From Fibrobacterota bacterium (lineage in GTDB: Bacteria > Fibrobacterota > Fibrobacteria > UBA11236): a DNA stretch of 64,000 nt. A program made the translations under genes and the position numbers. The notes under the pieces were generated by a model. It worked only from the letters and a program-made list of their open reading frames with translations. It did no database searches and was not told the DNA's origin. Of the stretch, positions 46,171 through 54,880 are shown piece after piece; within the stretch, counting starts at the first letter, position 1, and each line of letters begins with the position of its first letter. The DNA lies in contig JAEKLQ010000049.1 of assembly GCA_019509785.1 (NCBI GenBank), positions 32,821-96,820 on the forward strand, in the 5' to 3' direction.

Positions 46171-46576
46171 CCTCGTCTTCGGCGGCTTTTTCGTCTTGGG
46201 TGATGTAGTCTTCGGCCTTCAGCTTGGTGGCCTTGGCGTCCGCCCACAGGCGTTCCAGGGAATAATAGCTACGGGTATCCTTCTCGAACAGGTGGATGAT
46301 CAGGTCCCCGTAATCGAGCACGGCCCAGCGCACGCCGCTATGGTATTCGGACCGTAAGGGCTTGATGCCTTCCTTGGAAAGCGCCTTCGAGGTGTTGTGC
46401 ATGGCGACGCGCATCTGCGCCTCGTTCTGGCAGGTGCAGATCAGGTAGAAGTCGGTCAGCGAGCTCAGGCCTCGCAGGTCCAGCATCACCAGCTCGTCCG
46501 CCTTCTTGGCGAAAAGAAGCGCTGCGGCCTTGCCGGCCAGGGCCTGGGCTTCTACTACGGTTTTACTCTTTGCCAT
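46157..46576 (-). CDS. rsfS: Ribosomal silencing factor RsfS
   Basis: A 139-residue protein. LVMLDLRGLSSLTDFYLICT, the central KPLRSEYHSGVRWAVLDYGD and the IIHLF end are RsfS/Iojap hallmarks. It binds L14 of the 50S subunit and blocks subunit joining under starvation. An acidic tail (DEKAAEDEDEDL) extends the usual length. It overlaps argS downstream by 14 bases and the LytR_C gene upstream by 22 bases, so all three are co-transcribed. Confidence 0.93.
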   Translation of the reverse strand: MAKSKTVVEAQALAGKAAALLFAKKADELVMLDLRGLSSLTDFYLICTCQNEAQMRVAMHNTSKALSKEGIKPLRSEYHSGVRWAVLDYGDLIIHLFEKDTRSYYSLERLWADAKATKLKAEDYITQDEKAAEDEDEDL

Positions 46577-47070
46577 CGCTTGCTCAGCTCCTCGTAATCC
46601 TTCCCGATGATGACCGTGGCGTCCACGAGGGCCAGGGGATCGGAAAGATGGATCAGGTTATCGGTCTCCAGCACCTTGGCGAGATCGCGCGCCACCGGTT
46701 CGTTGCCGGTGCGGGCGATGACCAGGGTATGCGCGTAGTTCCAACTGCCCGCGTTGCCGAACTCGATGATGTCGAATCCGCGCTCGGTCAGGTAGTTGCG
46801 GAATTGTTCGGCCGCTCCCGGTTTGCCGCATCCGTTCAGGATTTGGATCTGACCGGTGTTCGGGATGAAGGGAACGGGTTTCTCCTCTTGCCTGCATGCG
46901 GGGAAGAGCAGAACCGTAGAGAGGGCGAGGCTTCCCCAGGCGGCCGATCGCAGCCGAGCGGCCGTTCCGTTCGGGGTCCTTAGGGCCGGCAGCCGGCGAC
47001 TCGGGCCGTTCCAGGACCGGACTCGGAAGCGATGCTGTCGGGATTCGTTGCGGGGGGCGGCGAGGCGCAA
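46555..47070 (-). CDS. LytR C-terminal domain (LytR_C) protein
   Basis: A 171-residue protein. An arginine-rich N terminus and a hydrophobic segment (SLALSTVLLFPAC) suggest a membrane anchor or lipoprotein; the Cys context is a poor lipobox. The mature part (GQIQILNGCGKPGAAEQF, then LTERGFDIIEFGNA and DATVIIGKDY) matches the LytR_C domain found beside rsfS in many genomes. The TTG start at 47070 is the first in frame after the upstream stop and lacks a clear ribosome binding site. Confidence 0.7.
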   Translation of the reverse strand: MRLAAPRNESRQHRFRVRSWNGPSRRLPALRTPNGTAARLRSAAWGSLALSTVLLFPACRQEEKPVPFIPNTGQIQILNGCGKPGAAEQFRNYLTERGFDIIEFGNAGSWNYAHTLVIARTGNEPVARDLAKVLETDNLIHLSDPLALVDATVIIGKDYEELSKRWQRVKP

Positions 47071-47077
47071 TAGGCAA

Positions 47078-47653
47078 CTAGCGGAACGGGCTCATGAAGG
47101 GATCGCCCCCATACGCCTTGTAGGCGTCCCGGCCGTTGAAGAGATGGAGGGAGATGCTCGAATTGTCGGTGGGCTTGTACTCCAGGCTTACGTGCGGGAA
47201 GACCAGGGAAGAGCCGAGCCGCGGATCTTGGAAACCGCCTTTGGATAAACCGACCGACGAGCTTGCGTAGAGGGGGGTGTAGAATCCTACGTCCGCGGAA
47301 AGAGTGAGCGGATCGGCCAAACGATAAGTCAAGGTGTTGAGGTAGAGCCCCGCCGAGGAAGAGCCGAAGGAGCCCGAAGCGAAGTTGACCGCATAACTCT
47401 GGTGCATGGAAAAGCGATTGGGATTGAGAAGCGAAAAACCGGAGACCGATCCGCCGCCCTCTCGCCATTGGGGCGCCATCAGGGTACCCCGATCGAACTC
47501 CCCGGGCTGGGTGAGAACGGTTTCATGGGTCCCGTTTCCGAACGCTTTCGGTGGCTCCGCGGAAAAGACCGGAACCGTCGCAGCCAATCCGCAGACCGCC
47601 AGAAGGGCTCGGGAAAAGCCCTTGATTCCGGTCGATTTCGAAGATTTCCGCAT
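47078..47653 (-). CDS. Hypothetical secreted protein, possible outer-membrane beta barrel
   Basis: A 191-residue protein with a signal peptide (ALLAVCGLAATVPVFSA). The mature part alternates polar and aromatic residues (AGLYLNTLTYRLADPLTLSA, FPHVSLEYKPTDNSSISLHL) as in outer-membrane beta strands. No family recognised. The ATG at 47653 is chosen because a TATAAT box overlaps the alternative ATG at 47680. It ends 7 bases before the LytR_C gene. Confidence 0.6.
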   Translation of the reverse strand: MRKSSKSTGIKGFSRALLAVCGLAATVPVFSAEPPKAFGNGTHETVLTQPGEFDRGTLMAPQWREGGGSVSGFSLLNPNRFSMHQSYAVNFASGSFGSSSAGLYLNTLTYRLADPLTLSADVGFYTPLYASSSVGLSKGGFQDPRLGSSLVFPHVSLEYKPTDNSSISLHLFNGRDAYKAYGGDPFMSPFR

Positions 47654-47678
47654 GGAAGGTTCTGTTTGGACGAATCCC

Positions 47679-47684
47679 ATTATA
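47679..47684 (-). promoter_or_regulatory. Candidate -10 box TATAAT
   Basis: A perfect TATAAT on the minus strand lies 26 bases before the ATG at 47653, in an AT-rich gap after panD. No good -35 hexamer is seen at the usual distance, so this is tentative. Confidence 0.35.
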
Positions 47685-47698
47685 ATATAAATAGGCGG

Positions 47699-48049
47699 TC
47701 AGCCGGCGGGAACGTTTTTGCCGTCCACCTTGAGGACCTTTGGGCTGTGGGACTCCAGTTCCTTCTCATCCAGGTGCGCGAAGGTCATGATGATGACGAT
47801 GTCCCCTATGTGCACCAATCGGGCCGCGGCCCCATTCACGCAAACTTCGCCGGATTCGGGTTTCCCCAGGATGGCATAGGTTTCGAAACGGGCCCCGTTG
47901 TTGATGTTGACGACGTGGACTTTTTCGTATTCCCGGATGTCCGCCAAGCGCATCAGAACCGGATCGATGGTAATCGATCCGGTGTAATTCAGGTTCGCAT
48001 CGGTGACGGTGGCGCGATGGATCTTGGACTTGAGGATTTCTCGGAGCAT
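47699..48049 (-). CDS. panD: Aspartate 1-decarboxylase proenzyme
   Basis: A 116-residue proenzyme that self-cleaves between Gly24 and Ser25 (YTGSITID) to create the pyruvoyl group. It makes beta-alanine from aspartate for pantothenate and CoA synthesis. [17 protein letters not shown] and [12 protein letters not shown] are family hallmarks. The ATG at 48049 has AGGGG upstream. No other pan gene is adjacent. Confidence 0.95.
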   Translation of the reverse strand: MLREILKSKIHRATVTDANLNYTGSITIDPVLMRLADIREYEKVHVVNINNGARFETYAILGKPESGEVCVNGAAARLVHIGDIVIIMTFAHLDEKELESHSPKVLKVDGKNVPAG

Positions 48050-48063
48050 TTGCCCCTAAACTA

Positions 48064-48687
48064 CTAAAAACCGACGGCCACTACGGCCGCGGCGCCCCCA
48101 GGCAATAGCCCGAGGTTCCAGCTGAAGCGGCCCGCCTCCTGGTTGTCCACGTAGCGGGTGCCTAAGTACGCATCCCCGGCGCTGGTGACCATGGCAAGGA
48201 GGGTGATGATAGGGAAGACCGGATAGATGGAATGGGTTTCCTGGTTCTGGACAAGGAAGGTCAGGGCGATGCCGGCGACCGCGGCGGAGGTAAGGCCCAA
48301 TCCCAAATAGGTTTTCTTCGTCTTATACTCGTAAAAGCCGGGAAGGATGAAGGAGACGAACGGAGTCAGGTTATTGGCGTCCTGCTTGCGGTAGCTGCGG
48401 TCGATGTCATCATCGGCCATGCCCGCTTTCTTTTCGGTCAGCCAATGCTCTTCGGTCACGCCCAGCTTTTTCCAGGGTTCGGAAAAATACTCGTTGGGGG
48501 AAATGCCCACCTCGAGCAGTTTCAGGAACTTGGCCTTGGACATGCCGCTTTCCTTCACCTTCTGGAACTCTTCTTGGCTGATGCCCATGTCCTCGGCGGA
48601 TGTGTTTTCCCATTCATCCGCGTAGACCTTCAAGGCCATGAGATTCAGGAACAGGGCCAGCAGAAAGATTTTCTTAAGCAAGGGCAT
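48064..48687 (-). CDS. Hypothetical exported membrane protein (207 aa)
   Basis: A signal peptide (KKIFLLALFLNLMALKVYA) is followed by a charged helical region with repeated motifs (MGISQEEFQKVKESGMS, VGISPNEYFSEPWKKLGVTE), then two or three hydrophobic segments and a glycine/alanine-rich end. The repeat pattern GIS/GVT-x-E-x is unusual and resembles short helical hairpins. No family recognised. It precedes panD by 14 bases on the same strand. Confidence 0.65.
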   Translation of the reverse strand: MPLLKKIFLLALFLNLMALKVYADEWENTSAEDMGISQEEFQKVKESGMSKAKFLKLLEVGISPNEYFSEPWKKLGVTEEHWLTEKKAGMADDDIDRSYRKQDANNLTPFVSFILPGFYEYKTKKTYLGLGLTSAAVAGIALTFLVQNQETHSIYPVFPIITLLAMVTSAGDAYLGTRYVDNQEAGRFSWNLGLLPGGAAAVVAVGF

Positions 48688-48771
48688 AGGCGAGGGTCCC
48701 GTCGAAAAGGTGCTGGACTAAAATAAGGCCATCAGTCCGAAAATGCATGGCCTCGTCGAAGAGGATTCCGA

Positions 48772-48855
48772 TGCCGAGGGGGGGAATCGAACCCCCACAG
48801 AGTTGCCCCTACCGGATTTTGAGTCCGGCGCGTCTACCAATTTCACCACCTCGGC
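48772..48855 (-). tRNA. tRNA-Leu (anticodon CAA)
   Basis: On the minus strand the 84-base sequence folds as a tRNA: acceptor GCCGAGG/CCTCGGC plus discriminator A, anticodon stem CCGGA/TCCGG with the loop CTCAAAA (anticodon CAA, reading UUG), a variable arm (TAGGGGCAACTCTG) and the T arm GGGGGTTCGATTCCCCC. The 3' CCA is not encoded. Confidence 0.95.
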
Positions 48856-48980
48856 GATGGATTTTGCCCGTTCAAAACAAAGGCGATGCGCCGGTCCGGT
48901 TGGCCGGATCCGCGCATCGCCCCCGCTCGAGCGCCAAGAATATAACTTAAAGGCTTCAAAAAATGAAACGGATGCGCTAA

Positions 48981-51149
48981 ATGGCGAAGCAGATTCTTAT
49001 CGACTCCTATTTCGGGATGGTCCGGACCGCCATCGCCGAAGACAACGAACTCGTGGACTATTACGAGGAGTCGCCCGAACAGGGCCGCAACAAAGGGAAC
49101 ATTTACCGGGGGGTGGTCAAGAAAGTGGATGCCCCCATCCAAGCCGCCTTCGTGAAATTCGCGGGGGGCCGGGACGGTTTCCTGCCCTTACGGGACGCCT
49201 CCGCGGGCAAGGCCCCCAAGCCGGGAGATGCGGTGCTGGTGCAAGTGGTGAAGGACGAAGTGGGGGATAAAGGCGCGGCCCTCACCGCCAAGCTGTCCCT
49301 TTCCGGACGCTATCTGGTCTATATCCCCGAGCGCGACGGGGAGGGCGGCATTTCCAGCAAGATCACCGACGAGGAGCGCGCCGCCCTGAAAAAGGTCCTC
49401 GAAGAGTTACGCTTTCCTGACGGCGCCTCGGTCATCTTGCGTACCGCCGCCACGGACAAGAGCGTCGCCGAACTCCAGGCCGATCTCGACCGCTTGATCG
49501 AAAGCCATCGGGATATCGTGGACAAGTTCGGCAAGGGCAAGGATCCCGGGTTGCTTTTCCGCGAAGCCCCTCCGGCCCTGCGCTACCTGCGCGAATATTA
49601 CACCGAGGACGTGGAGCGCATCTGGGTGAACCAGGAAGAGGTGCAGGACCAGTGCCGGCAGTTCTTCTACTTATACGAGCCCAAATCGGCTTCCAAGGTC
49701 GTGCTCTCCCAGGACGGCCCCTTGCTTTTCCATCGGCTAGGCCTGGAATCCGAAGTCGAAATGCTGTCTTCCCGCAAGGTCACCCTTCCTTCCGGCGCCA
49801 ACATCGTGATCGACCAGGCCGAGGCCCTGGTGGCCATCGACGTGAATTCGGCCAAGGCCGGCGGCCGCGCCGAGGAACCGAAGGGAAAGGCAAAGGGAAG
49901 GGGCCGGTCCAACCGGGGCGGCGGCGATTTGGAGGAAACCGTCTTCGCGGTGAACAGGGACGCGGCCGTGGAGATCGCGCGACAATTGCGCTTGCGGGAC
50001 CTGGGCGGGATCATCATCGTGGACTTCATCGACATGGAGGAGGAAAAGCACCGGCGCCAGATCGAGGAAGTGATGCGCAAGGCCCTGTCCCGCGACAAGG
50101 CCAAGGTCAAGGTGTTCGAGATCAGCCCGTTGGGCATCATGCAAATCAGCCGGCAGCGCTTGCGAAAGGCCGGGCACCAGTTCACCCATCTGGCCTGCGA
50201 TGCCTGCCAGGGCCGGGGCTGGCATGCTTCTCCCTCGGCGGGGGCCTTGGCGGCTTTGCGTAAGCTCGAGGAACGACTGCACGGGAAAAAAGCCGGGCAA
50301 AGCCTGGCGGTTTCGGTGCCTTACCCGGTCGCCAATAAACTGATGAACGAATTCCGCGATCACGTGATCGCGATGGAAAAGCGCTACGGGGGCACGGTGC
50401 GGCTGCAGGCCCTGCCCGCGGCTTCGGGCGAGGCCGTGGTGGCCGTATTGGGCGGGAGCGATGCGGGCGTTCGCGAAGGCCGGCCGCCGGAACGGGACGG
50501 GACGGCGGTACGGAACAGCCAACCCGCGCAACGGCGCGCCGAGGAACCCGTGCAGCGGCGGGCCGAGGGGCGAGGCCAGGGCAGGAACGCCGGACGCGCC
50601 CAGGGGCGCGTCGAAGAGCGCGGCCCGGGGAACTCCAACGGATCAATCCCAAGGGACGGACGGGGTCAGGGGAATAGGCAACCGCAAGCGGGCCGCAGGG
50701 TCCCTGCGGTAGCTTCCGAGCCCGATAACCAAAGGGAACCGATGCCTGGGCCGAACGGTGAAATAGAAGCCGACCTCGAAGCCGCTCCCGGGACCATGGC
50801 GGCCGGTGTCGCGGAGATCGTTAACACCGAAGTTACCCTCGGAGAGGCAGCCTCCGCCGGTCCGGCGGCCAAGGGACACCGGAGACGGCGCGGCGGAAGG
50901 GGCCGTGGTAGGGGCCGGGGCGAAGGCGGCGTGTCGGGGCCGGTTCTACCTGCTATGCCGAATGCGCCACCGGAGGATCTCCCCAGGGCGGGAACCGCGA
51001 AGGCCCCGGCCCGGGGCCGGAGCCAAGCGCGACCAATCGAAGGGAATGCAGGCGAAGGGAAAACCAAGCCCGTGAAGAGCGGCGCCCGGCCGCGTCGCAG
51101 GGGCCCGGGGTCGGCGGGTCCAGCCCGATCGGCTAAACCCGCGGCCTGA
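48981..51149 (+). CDS. rng: Ribonuclease G/E family protein
   Basis: A 722-residue endoribonuclease. The S1 domain (residues about 35-125), catalytic metal ligands Asp287 (VAIDVNSAKA) and Asp348 (IIVDFIDM), and the zinc-link CDACQGRG are present. An unusual 18-20-residue Lys/Arg/Gly-rich insert follows the first Asp (about 294-312), and a C-terminal tail of over 200 residues rich in Arg, Gly and Ala (GRNAGRAQGRVEERG and RRRGGRGRGRGRGE) probably binds RNA. It processes rRNA and mRNA. Confidence 0.92.
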   Translation: MAKQILIDSYFGMVRTAIAEDNELVDYYEESPEQGRNKGNIYRGVVKKVDAPIQAAFVKFAGGRDGFLPLRDASAGKAPKPGDAVLVQVVKDEVGDKGAALTAKLSLSGRYLVYIPERDGEGGISSKITDEERAALKKVLEELRFPDGASVILRTAATDKSVAELQADLDRLIESHRDIVDKFGKGKDPGLLFREAPPALRYLREYYTEDVERIWVNQEEVQDQCRQFFYLYEPKSASKVVLSQDGPLLFHRLGLESEVEMLSSRKVTLPSGANIVIDQAEALVAIDVNSAKAGGRAEEPKGKAKGRGRSNRGGGDLEETVFAVNRDAAVEIARQLRLRDLGGIIIVDFIDMEEEKHRRQIEEVMRKALSRDKAKVKVFEISPLGIMQISRQRLRKAGHQFTHLACDACQGRGWHASPSAGALAALRKLEERLHGKKAGQSLAVSVPYPVANKLMNEFRDHVIAMEKRYGGTVRLQALPAASGEAVVAVLGGSDAGVREGRPPERDGTAVRNSQPAQRRAEEPVQRRAEGRGQGRNAGRAQGRVEERGPGNSNGSIPRDGRGQGNRQPQAGRRVPAVASEPDNQREPMPGPNGEIEADLEAAPGTMAAGVAEIVNTEVTLGEAASAGPAAKGHRRRRGGRGRGRGRGEGGVSGPVLPAMPNAPPEDLPRAGTAKAPARGRSQARPIEGNAGEGKTKPVKSGARPRRRGPGSAGPARSAKPAA

Positions 51150-51181
51150 ATCCGCGCCGGTCGCCGGACCGTTGGGCCGGG

Positions 51182-52480
51182 TCAAGGATTGACGGGTATC
51201 GCCTCGGACAGGATCCGTTCGGGCTTGAGATGATCGCGGGCGAAAGCCTCTGCCTCTTCCGGGGTCGCGAATCGCCCGACCCAAACCTGGTAGATCCGTT
51301 TTCCTCCCCGTTCCCGCTCCAAGGTTTCCGGGGTCAGTCCCAACTTGGATAAGGTCGCCATCATGGCCTGGGCGTTGGAGGCCTGCGTGAAGGCCCCGCA
51401 TTGCAAGGTGTAGGGCTTTCCTGATGGTGCCGAAGCGGAAGGATGCGCGGGAGGGGCCGAAGGGGCGGGGGAGACCGTGGCATGCTCGGCCTCGGATACG
51501 GGCGCCGGCGCTTCCTTGGCGTTGTCCGGGATCGCGCCGGCCGCGGCCAGGCTGTCCCGAGTCGAGGTCGGAACCGGCGTGCGCGAGAATCCGGATCCGG
51601 ATCTCCAGCGCGCGGTATCGGCCCCCGCATTCAGCTTGCGTAAATAACGGGCTTCCGGCGACTGGGGGTATTTCGCGATCAATTGCGACAAGAGGGATTT
51701 TTCCGCGCCGCGATCGACGCCTTGCCGCGTCTGCGCGCCCAACAGCAGCAAGGACGGCCTCTCCTCGTCGGGCGCCTTGTCCATGGCTTGCATCGTCGCT
51801 TGCCAGGCCCCTTCCCGATCCCCTTTGCCGGCCTTGGCTTTGGCCAAGCCCTCGAGGGCCAGCGGGCGGTAGTAATCGCCCGGCTTGGTCTCCTCCAAGA
51901 GTTTCGCGAACCAGGTTTCGCCGGAATCCAGGTAGCTCGCCTTATCCGCGCGCGAACGCACGAGCGCCAGGCAGGCATTGCCCATCCAATAGGTCGCCGG
52001 GTCCCTCCATCCCCCTTGGGGATAACGGCGCAGGTAATCGCGGAAGTAGGGGATGGCCAGATAATATTTGCCGGTGGCGTAGGTGTATTGCCCCAACCGG
52101 AACAGCGCCTCTTCCGCCTCCGCGGAACTCCCGCCCGCCTTGATGGCTTTCTGGAGGTAGTCCGCCGATTCCTGTCCCGCGGGCGACAGCTTCCCGATGA
52201 GAAGCAGCAGGAAGGCATCGTCCGGGTGCGCGGCCAGGGACTTCAGCGCCATGGCGCGCGCCGAATCCAATAAGCCCTTGCGGGCCAAATCCAAGATGGC
52301 TTCGCGTCCCGAGGGATTGGCAGCGGCGGCCGCGGCAACGGCCGAAGGCGCTTCTCCGGGCGAAGACCCCTCGGGCAAGGAGGCGTAGCGGACCTGGGGC
52401 GGAGGATCCTTGGGTACGGAGAGGGACGCGGACAATGGAAGGGCGCAGACCGCGAGCAAGGGGAACCAGGCGCGGATCAC
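51182..52480 (-). CDS. TPR-like exported protein with C-terminal SPOR domain
   Basis: A 432-residue protein with a signal peptide (WFPLLAVCALPLSASL), helical TPR-like repeats (FRLGQYTYATGKYYLAIPYF), a Pro/Ala/Ser linker and a SPOR domain at the end (YTLQCGAFTQASNAQAM, ERERGGKRIYQVWVGRF). SPOR binds denuded peptidoglycan at the septum. The GTG start overlaps the stop of the lapA-like gene by four bases, so it is the last gene of a gph-miaB-lapA-SPOR operon. Confidence 0.85.
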   Translation of the reverse strand: MIRAWFPLLAVCALPLSASLSVPKDPPPQVRYASLPEGSSPGEAPSAVAAAAAANPSGREAILDLARKGLLDSARAMALKSLAAHPDDAFLLLLIGKLSPAGQESADYLQKAIKAGGSSAEAEEALFRLGQYTYATGKYYLAIPYFRDYLRRYPQGGWRDPATYWMGNACLALVRSRADKASYLDSGETWFAKLLEETKPGDYYRPLALEGLAKAKAGKGDREGAWQATMQAMDKAPDEERPSLLLLGAQTRQGVDRGAEKSLLSQLIAKYPQSPEARYLRKLNAGADTARWRSGSGFSRTPVPTSTRDSLAAAGAIPDNAKEAPAPVSEAEHATVSPAPSAPPAHPSASAPSGKPYTLQCGAFTQASNAQAMMATLSKLGLTPETLERERGGKRIYQVWVGRFATPEEAEAFARDHLKPERILSEAIPVNP

Positions 52481-52782
52481 GGAGCGGGACGCTCCCCGGA
52501 ACGGGTGGCGGCGCGATCGAGTTCGGCCCGCAAACGGGCGATCTCCCCGTTCTTACGGCGCACCTCCCGTTGCAAGGCGATGGTGCGCGGCAAATCGATG
52601 GCCAGGAACAAGGCCACTCCCGCGGCGAACGCGATCACCAGCCAGAAACCGAGGATGAGGCTGGCTTCCAGCTTGAAGAAATGAATGGGAACGGTGCGAC
52701 CCAATTCGCTTTGGTTGAGGGCCACGAAGACGCCGATGATCACCAGGACGATCAGGAAGGCGAAGCGTTTGAAGTAGACCAT
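52477..52782 (-). CDS. LapA-like (DUF1049) membrane protein
   Basis: A 101-residue protein with two transmembrane helices (about residues 6-25 and 40-64) and a basic coiled-coil tail (REVRRKNGEIARLRAELDR). This matches LapA/DUF1049, involved in LPS assembly regulation in E. coli. The ATG at 52782 has GAGAGG upstream. It lies 11 bases after miaB, and its stop overlaps the SPOR gene start. Confidence 0.8.
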   Translation of the reverse strand: MVYFKRFAFLIVLVIIGVFVALNQSELGRTVPIHFFKLEASLILGFWLVIAFAAGVALFLAIDLPRTIALQREVRRKNGEIARLRAELDRAATRSGERPAP

Positions 52783-52793
52783 GCGACCGCCTC

Positions 52794-54128
52794 TCAAGCC
52801 GGTATGATTTCGCCGCGCAGCACGATGCCGCTCCGGCCCAGGATGCGTACGCGGGCCAGGGTCCCCTTGCCCACGCCGGGCGCGTCCGGAACGATGACCT
52901 TCTTGAAGCAACTGGTTTTCCCCACCCATTCGCCCTTGTCCCGCGAGGACCGATCCTCGATCAAGATCTCCTCCACCCGGCCGGCCATGGCCTCGAGCTT
53001 GCGCTCGGTGATGCCCATCTGCAAGGCGATGAGGCGCTCCAGGCGCGCCTGCTTCTGCGCGGCAGTAAGCGTCTCGGGCTCGTCGAAGGCGGGCGTGCCC
53101 TCCCGCGGCGAGTAGGCGAACATGAAGGCGCTGTCGAAGCCGACTTCCTCCACCATCGAAAGGGTGTCCTCGAAGTCCCGCTCCGTCTCGCCCACGAACC
53201 CCGCGATGATGTCGGTGGAGAGGGCGACGCCGGGAAGATTTTCCCGCAGTTCGCATACGATTTCCAGGAAGCGTTCGCGGGTGTATTGCCGCCGCATCTT
53301 CTTGAGCATGGCGTTGGAGCCCGATTGCAAAGGCATATGCACGTGGCGGCAGACCTTGGGGGATTCCGCCATGGCGCGGATGGTTTCGGAATCGAAATGG
53401 CGGGGATGGGGGGAAGTGAAACGAATGCGTTCCAGGCCTTCGATTTCATTAAGCTTGCGCAAGAGCGAGGCGAAATCGTCGGACTCGGTGCGATACGAAT
53501 TGACGGTCTGGCCCAACAGGCAGACTTCCTTGACGCCTTCGGAAACCGCGCGTTCCACTTCCGAAAGGATCGATTCCGCTTCGCGGCTCCGTTCCACCCC
53601 GCGCACCGTAGGCACGATGCAGTAGGTGCAACGCTTGTTGCAGCCCCGCATGATGGTGATGTGGCAGGTTACGGCCGAATCCAGCTTCGCCATGATGCCG
53701 TCGTAGTTCTCGAAAGCGTTCTGCTCGGTCAGAACCTCCGCAGCGGCGGGCCGTCCGGAAAAGATCATGCCTTCCAGCTGGCGGTAATTGTCCGGGCCTA
53801 CGACGTAATCGACGTGGTCCAATTCCACCGGGATCTTTTCCCCGTGGTTCTGCGCCATGCAACCGATGACGGCGATGCGCACCGCCGGGTTGCGGCGCTT
53901 GTAATGACGCATGGCCGCGATGCGCGCGTAGGCGCGATCCTCCGCGCCGCCGCGGATGGAGCAAGTGTTGACGATGAGCACGTCGGCTTCTTCCGCTTCG
54001 CCCGTCTGCAGCATGCCACGCTTCTCCAGCATGCCGCCGACCAGGTTCGAATCGTACACGTTCATCTGGCAGCCGAAGGTGGCCAGGAAATATTTCCCCG
54101 CTCCGGACGGTTTTGGCAGTTCGCTCAT
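52794..54128 (-). CDS. miaB: tRNA-2-methylthio-N6-dimethylallyladenosine synthase
   Basis: A 444-residue radical-SAM methylthiotransferase. The N-terminal UPF0004 domain has TFGCQMN and NTCSIR; the radical SAM cluster motif is GCNKRCTYCIVP; a C-terminal TRAM domain follows. It modifies A37 of tRNAs reading UNN codons, such as the tRNA-Leu(CAA) 4 kb away. ATG overlaps the gph stop by four bases. Confidence 0.95.
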   Translation of the reverse strand: MSELPKPSGAGKYFLATFGCQMNVYDSNLVGGMLEKRGMLQTGEAEEADVLIVNTCSIRGGAEDRAYARIAAMRHYKRRNPAVRIAVIGCMAQNHGEKIPVELDHVDYVVGPDNYRQLEGMIFSGRPAAAEVLTEQNAFENYDGIMAKLDSAVTCHITIMRGCNKRCTYCIVPTVRGVERSREAESILSEVERAVSEGVKEVCLLGQTVNSYRTESDDFASLLRKLNEIEGLERIRFTSPHPRHFDSETIRAMAESPKVCRHVHMPLQSGSNAMLKKMRRQYTRERFLEIVCELRENLPGVALSTDIIAGFVGETERDFEDTLSMVEEVGFDSAFMFAYSPREGTPAFDEPETLTAAQKQARLERLIALQMGITERKLEAMAGRVEEILIEDRSSRDKGEWVGKTSCFKKVIVPDAPGVGKGTLARVRILGRSGIVLRGEIIPA

Positions 54129-54838
54129 GGCCGCCCTCCCGCCGTTGGGCCCTTGGCTTCCATGGCCGCCACCGCCGCGGGCAAATCGGCCATGGAGGTA
54201 AAGGTCGCGTCGGCTCCTTCCGCCAATAGGGCTGCCGCCGGCCCCATGCCGTCCAGATAGCCCAGGAAACGGGCCCCCGCCCGGCGGGCCGCGCGCAGGT
54301 CCTGCACGCCGTCCCCGATCATGACGGTCTCTTCGGGCCGCGCGCTTTCCAATTCCATCAACTTGCGCAGGGCGGCGGGATCCGGCTTTTGCCCGAAGGG
54401 GTTATCCCCGCCGAACACGTGCCCGAAATGCCCCGACATGCCTAAGCCTTTTAGGATGCGCGCCGCCGGCGCCCCGGGCTTATTGGTCAGCACCGCTTTG
54501 CGGTAGCCGGACAAACGATCCAAGGCCTGAGCCATGCCTGGATAGGCCCGCGTCTCTATCAGGCAATGCTCGCGGTAATGCGCGAGGAAGGCGTTAAGGG
54601 CCGCGTCGATGGTGGCAGGCGCGGTTGCGGACGCGGGCGGGTCGCCTTCCGCTTCGCGCGCGGCAGCCAGGCTGCGGGTGATCAGGTTGCGGGCGCCGTC
54701 CCCCACGAAGCCGACGACGGTCTCGACGGGCAAGGGCGCGAGCCCGATCGCGGCCAAGGCCGCGTTCACCGAGGCCGCGAGATCGCGACGCGTGTCCGCC
54801 AAGGTGCCGTCCAAATCGAAAACGAGTAGTTTTAGCAC
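54125..54838 (-). CDS. gph: HAD-family phosphoglycolate-phosphatase-like protein
   Basis: A 237-residue HAD hydrolase. The motifs DLDGT (nucleophile Asp in VFDLDGTLADT), LTNKPG and IGDGVQDL are all present, with a helical cap domain in between. The subgroup resembles phosphoglycolate phosphatase, which recycles 2-phosphoglycolate; other phosphates are possible. GTG at 54838 is used since longer in-frame starts cover the divergent gene. First gene of the miaB operon. Confidence 0.85.
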   Translation of the reverse strand: MLKLLVFDLDGTLADTRRDLAASVNAALAAIGLAPLPVETVVGFVGDGARNLITRSLAAAREAEGDPPASATAPATIDAALNAFLAHYREHCLIETRAYPGMAQALDRLSGYRKAVLTNKPGAPAARILKGLGMSGHFGHVFGGDNPFGQKPDPAALRKLMELESARPEETVMIGDGVQDLRAARRAGARFLGYLDGMGPAAALLAEGADATFTSMADLPAAVAAMEAKGPTAGGRP

Positions 54839-54880
54839 CCTAGAAAGATACTTTCGCCCCTTTCTCCCGACTAGGACGCG

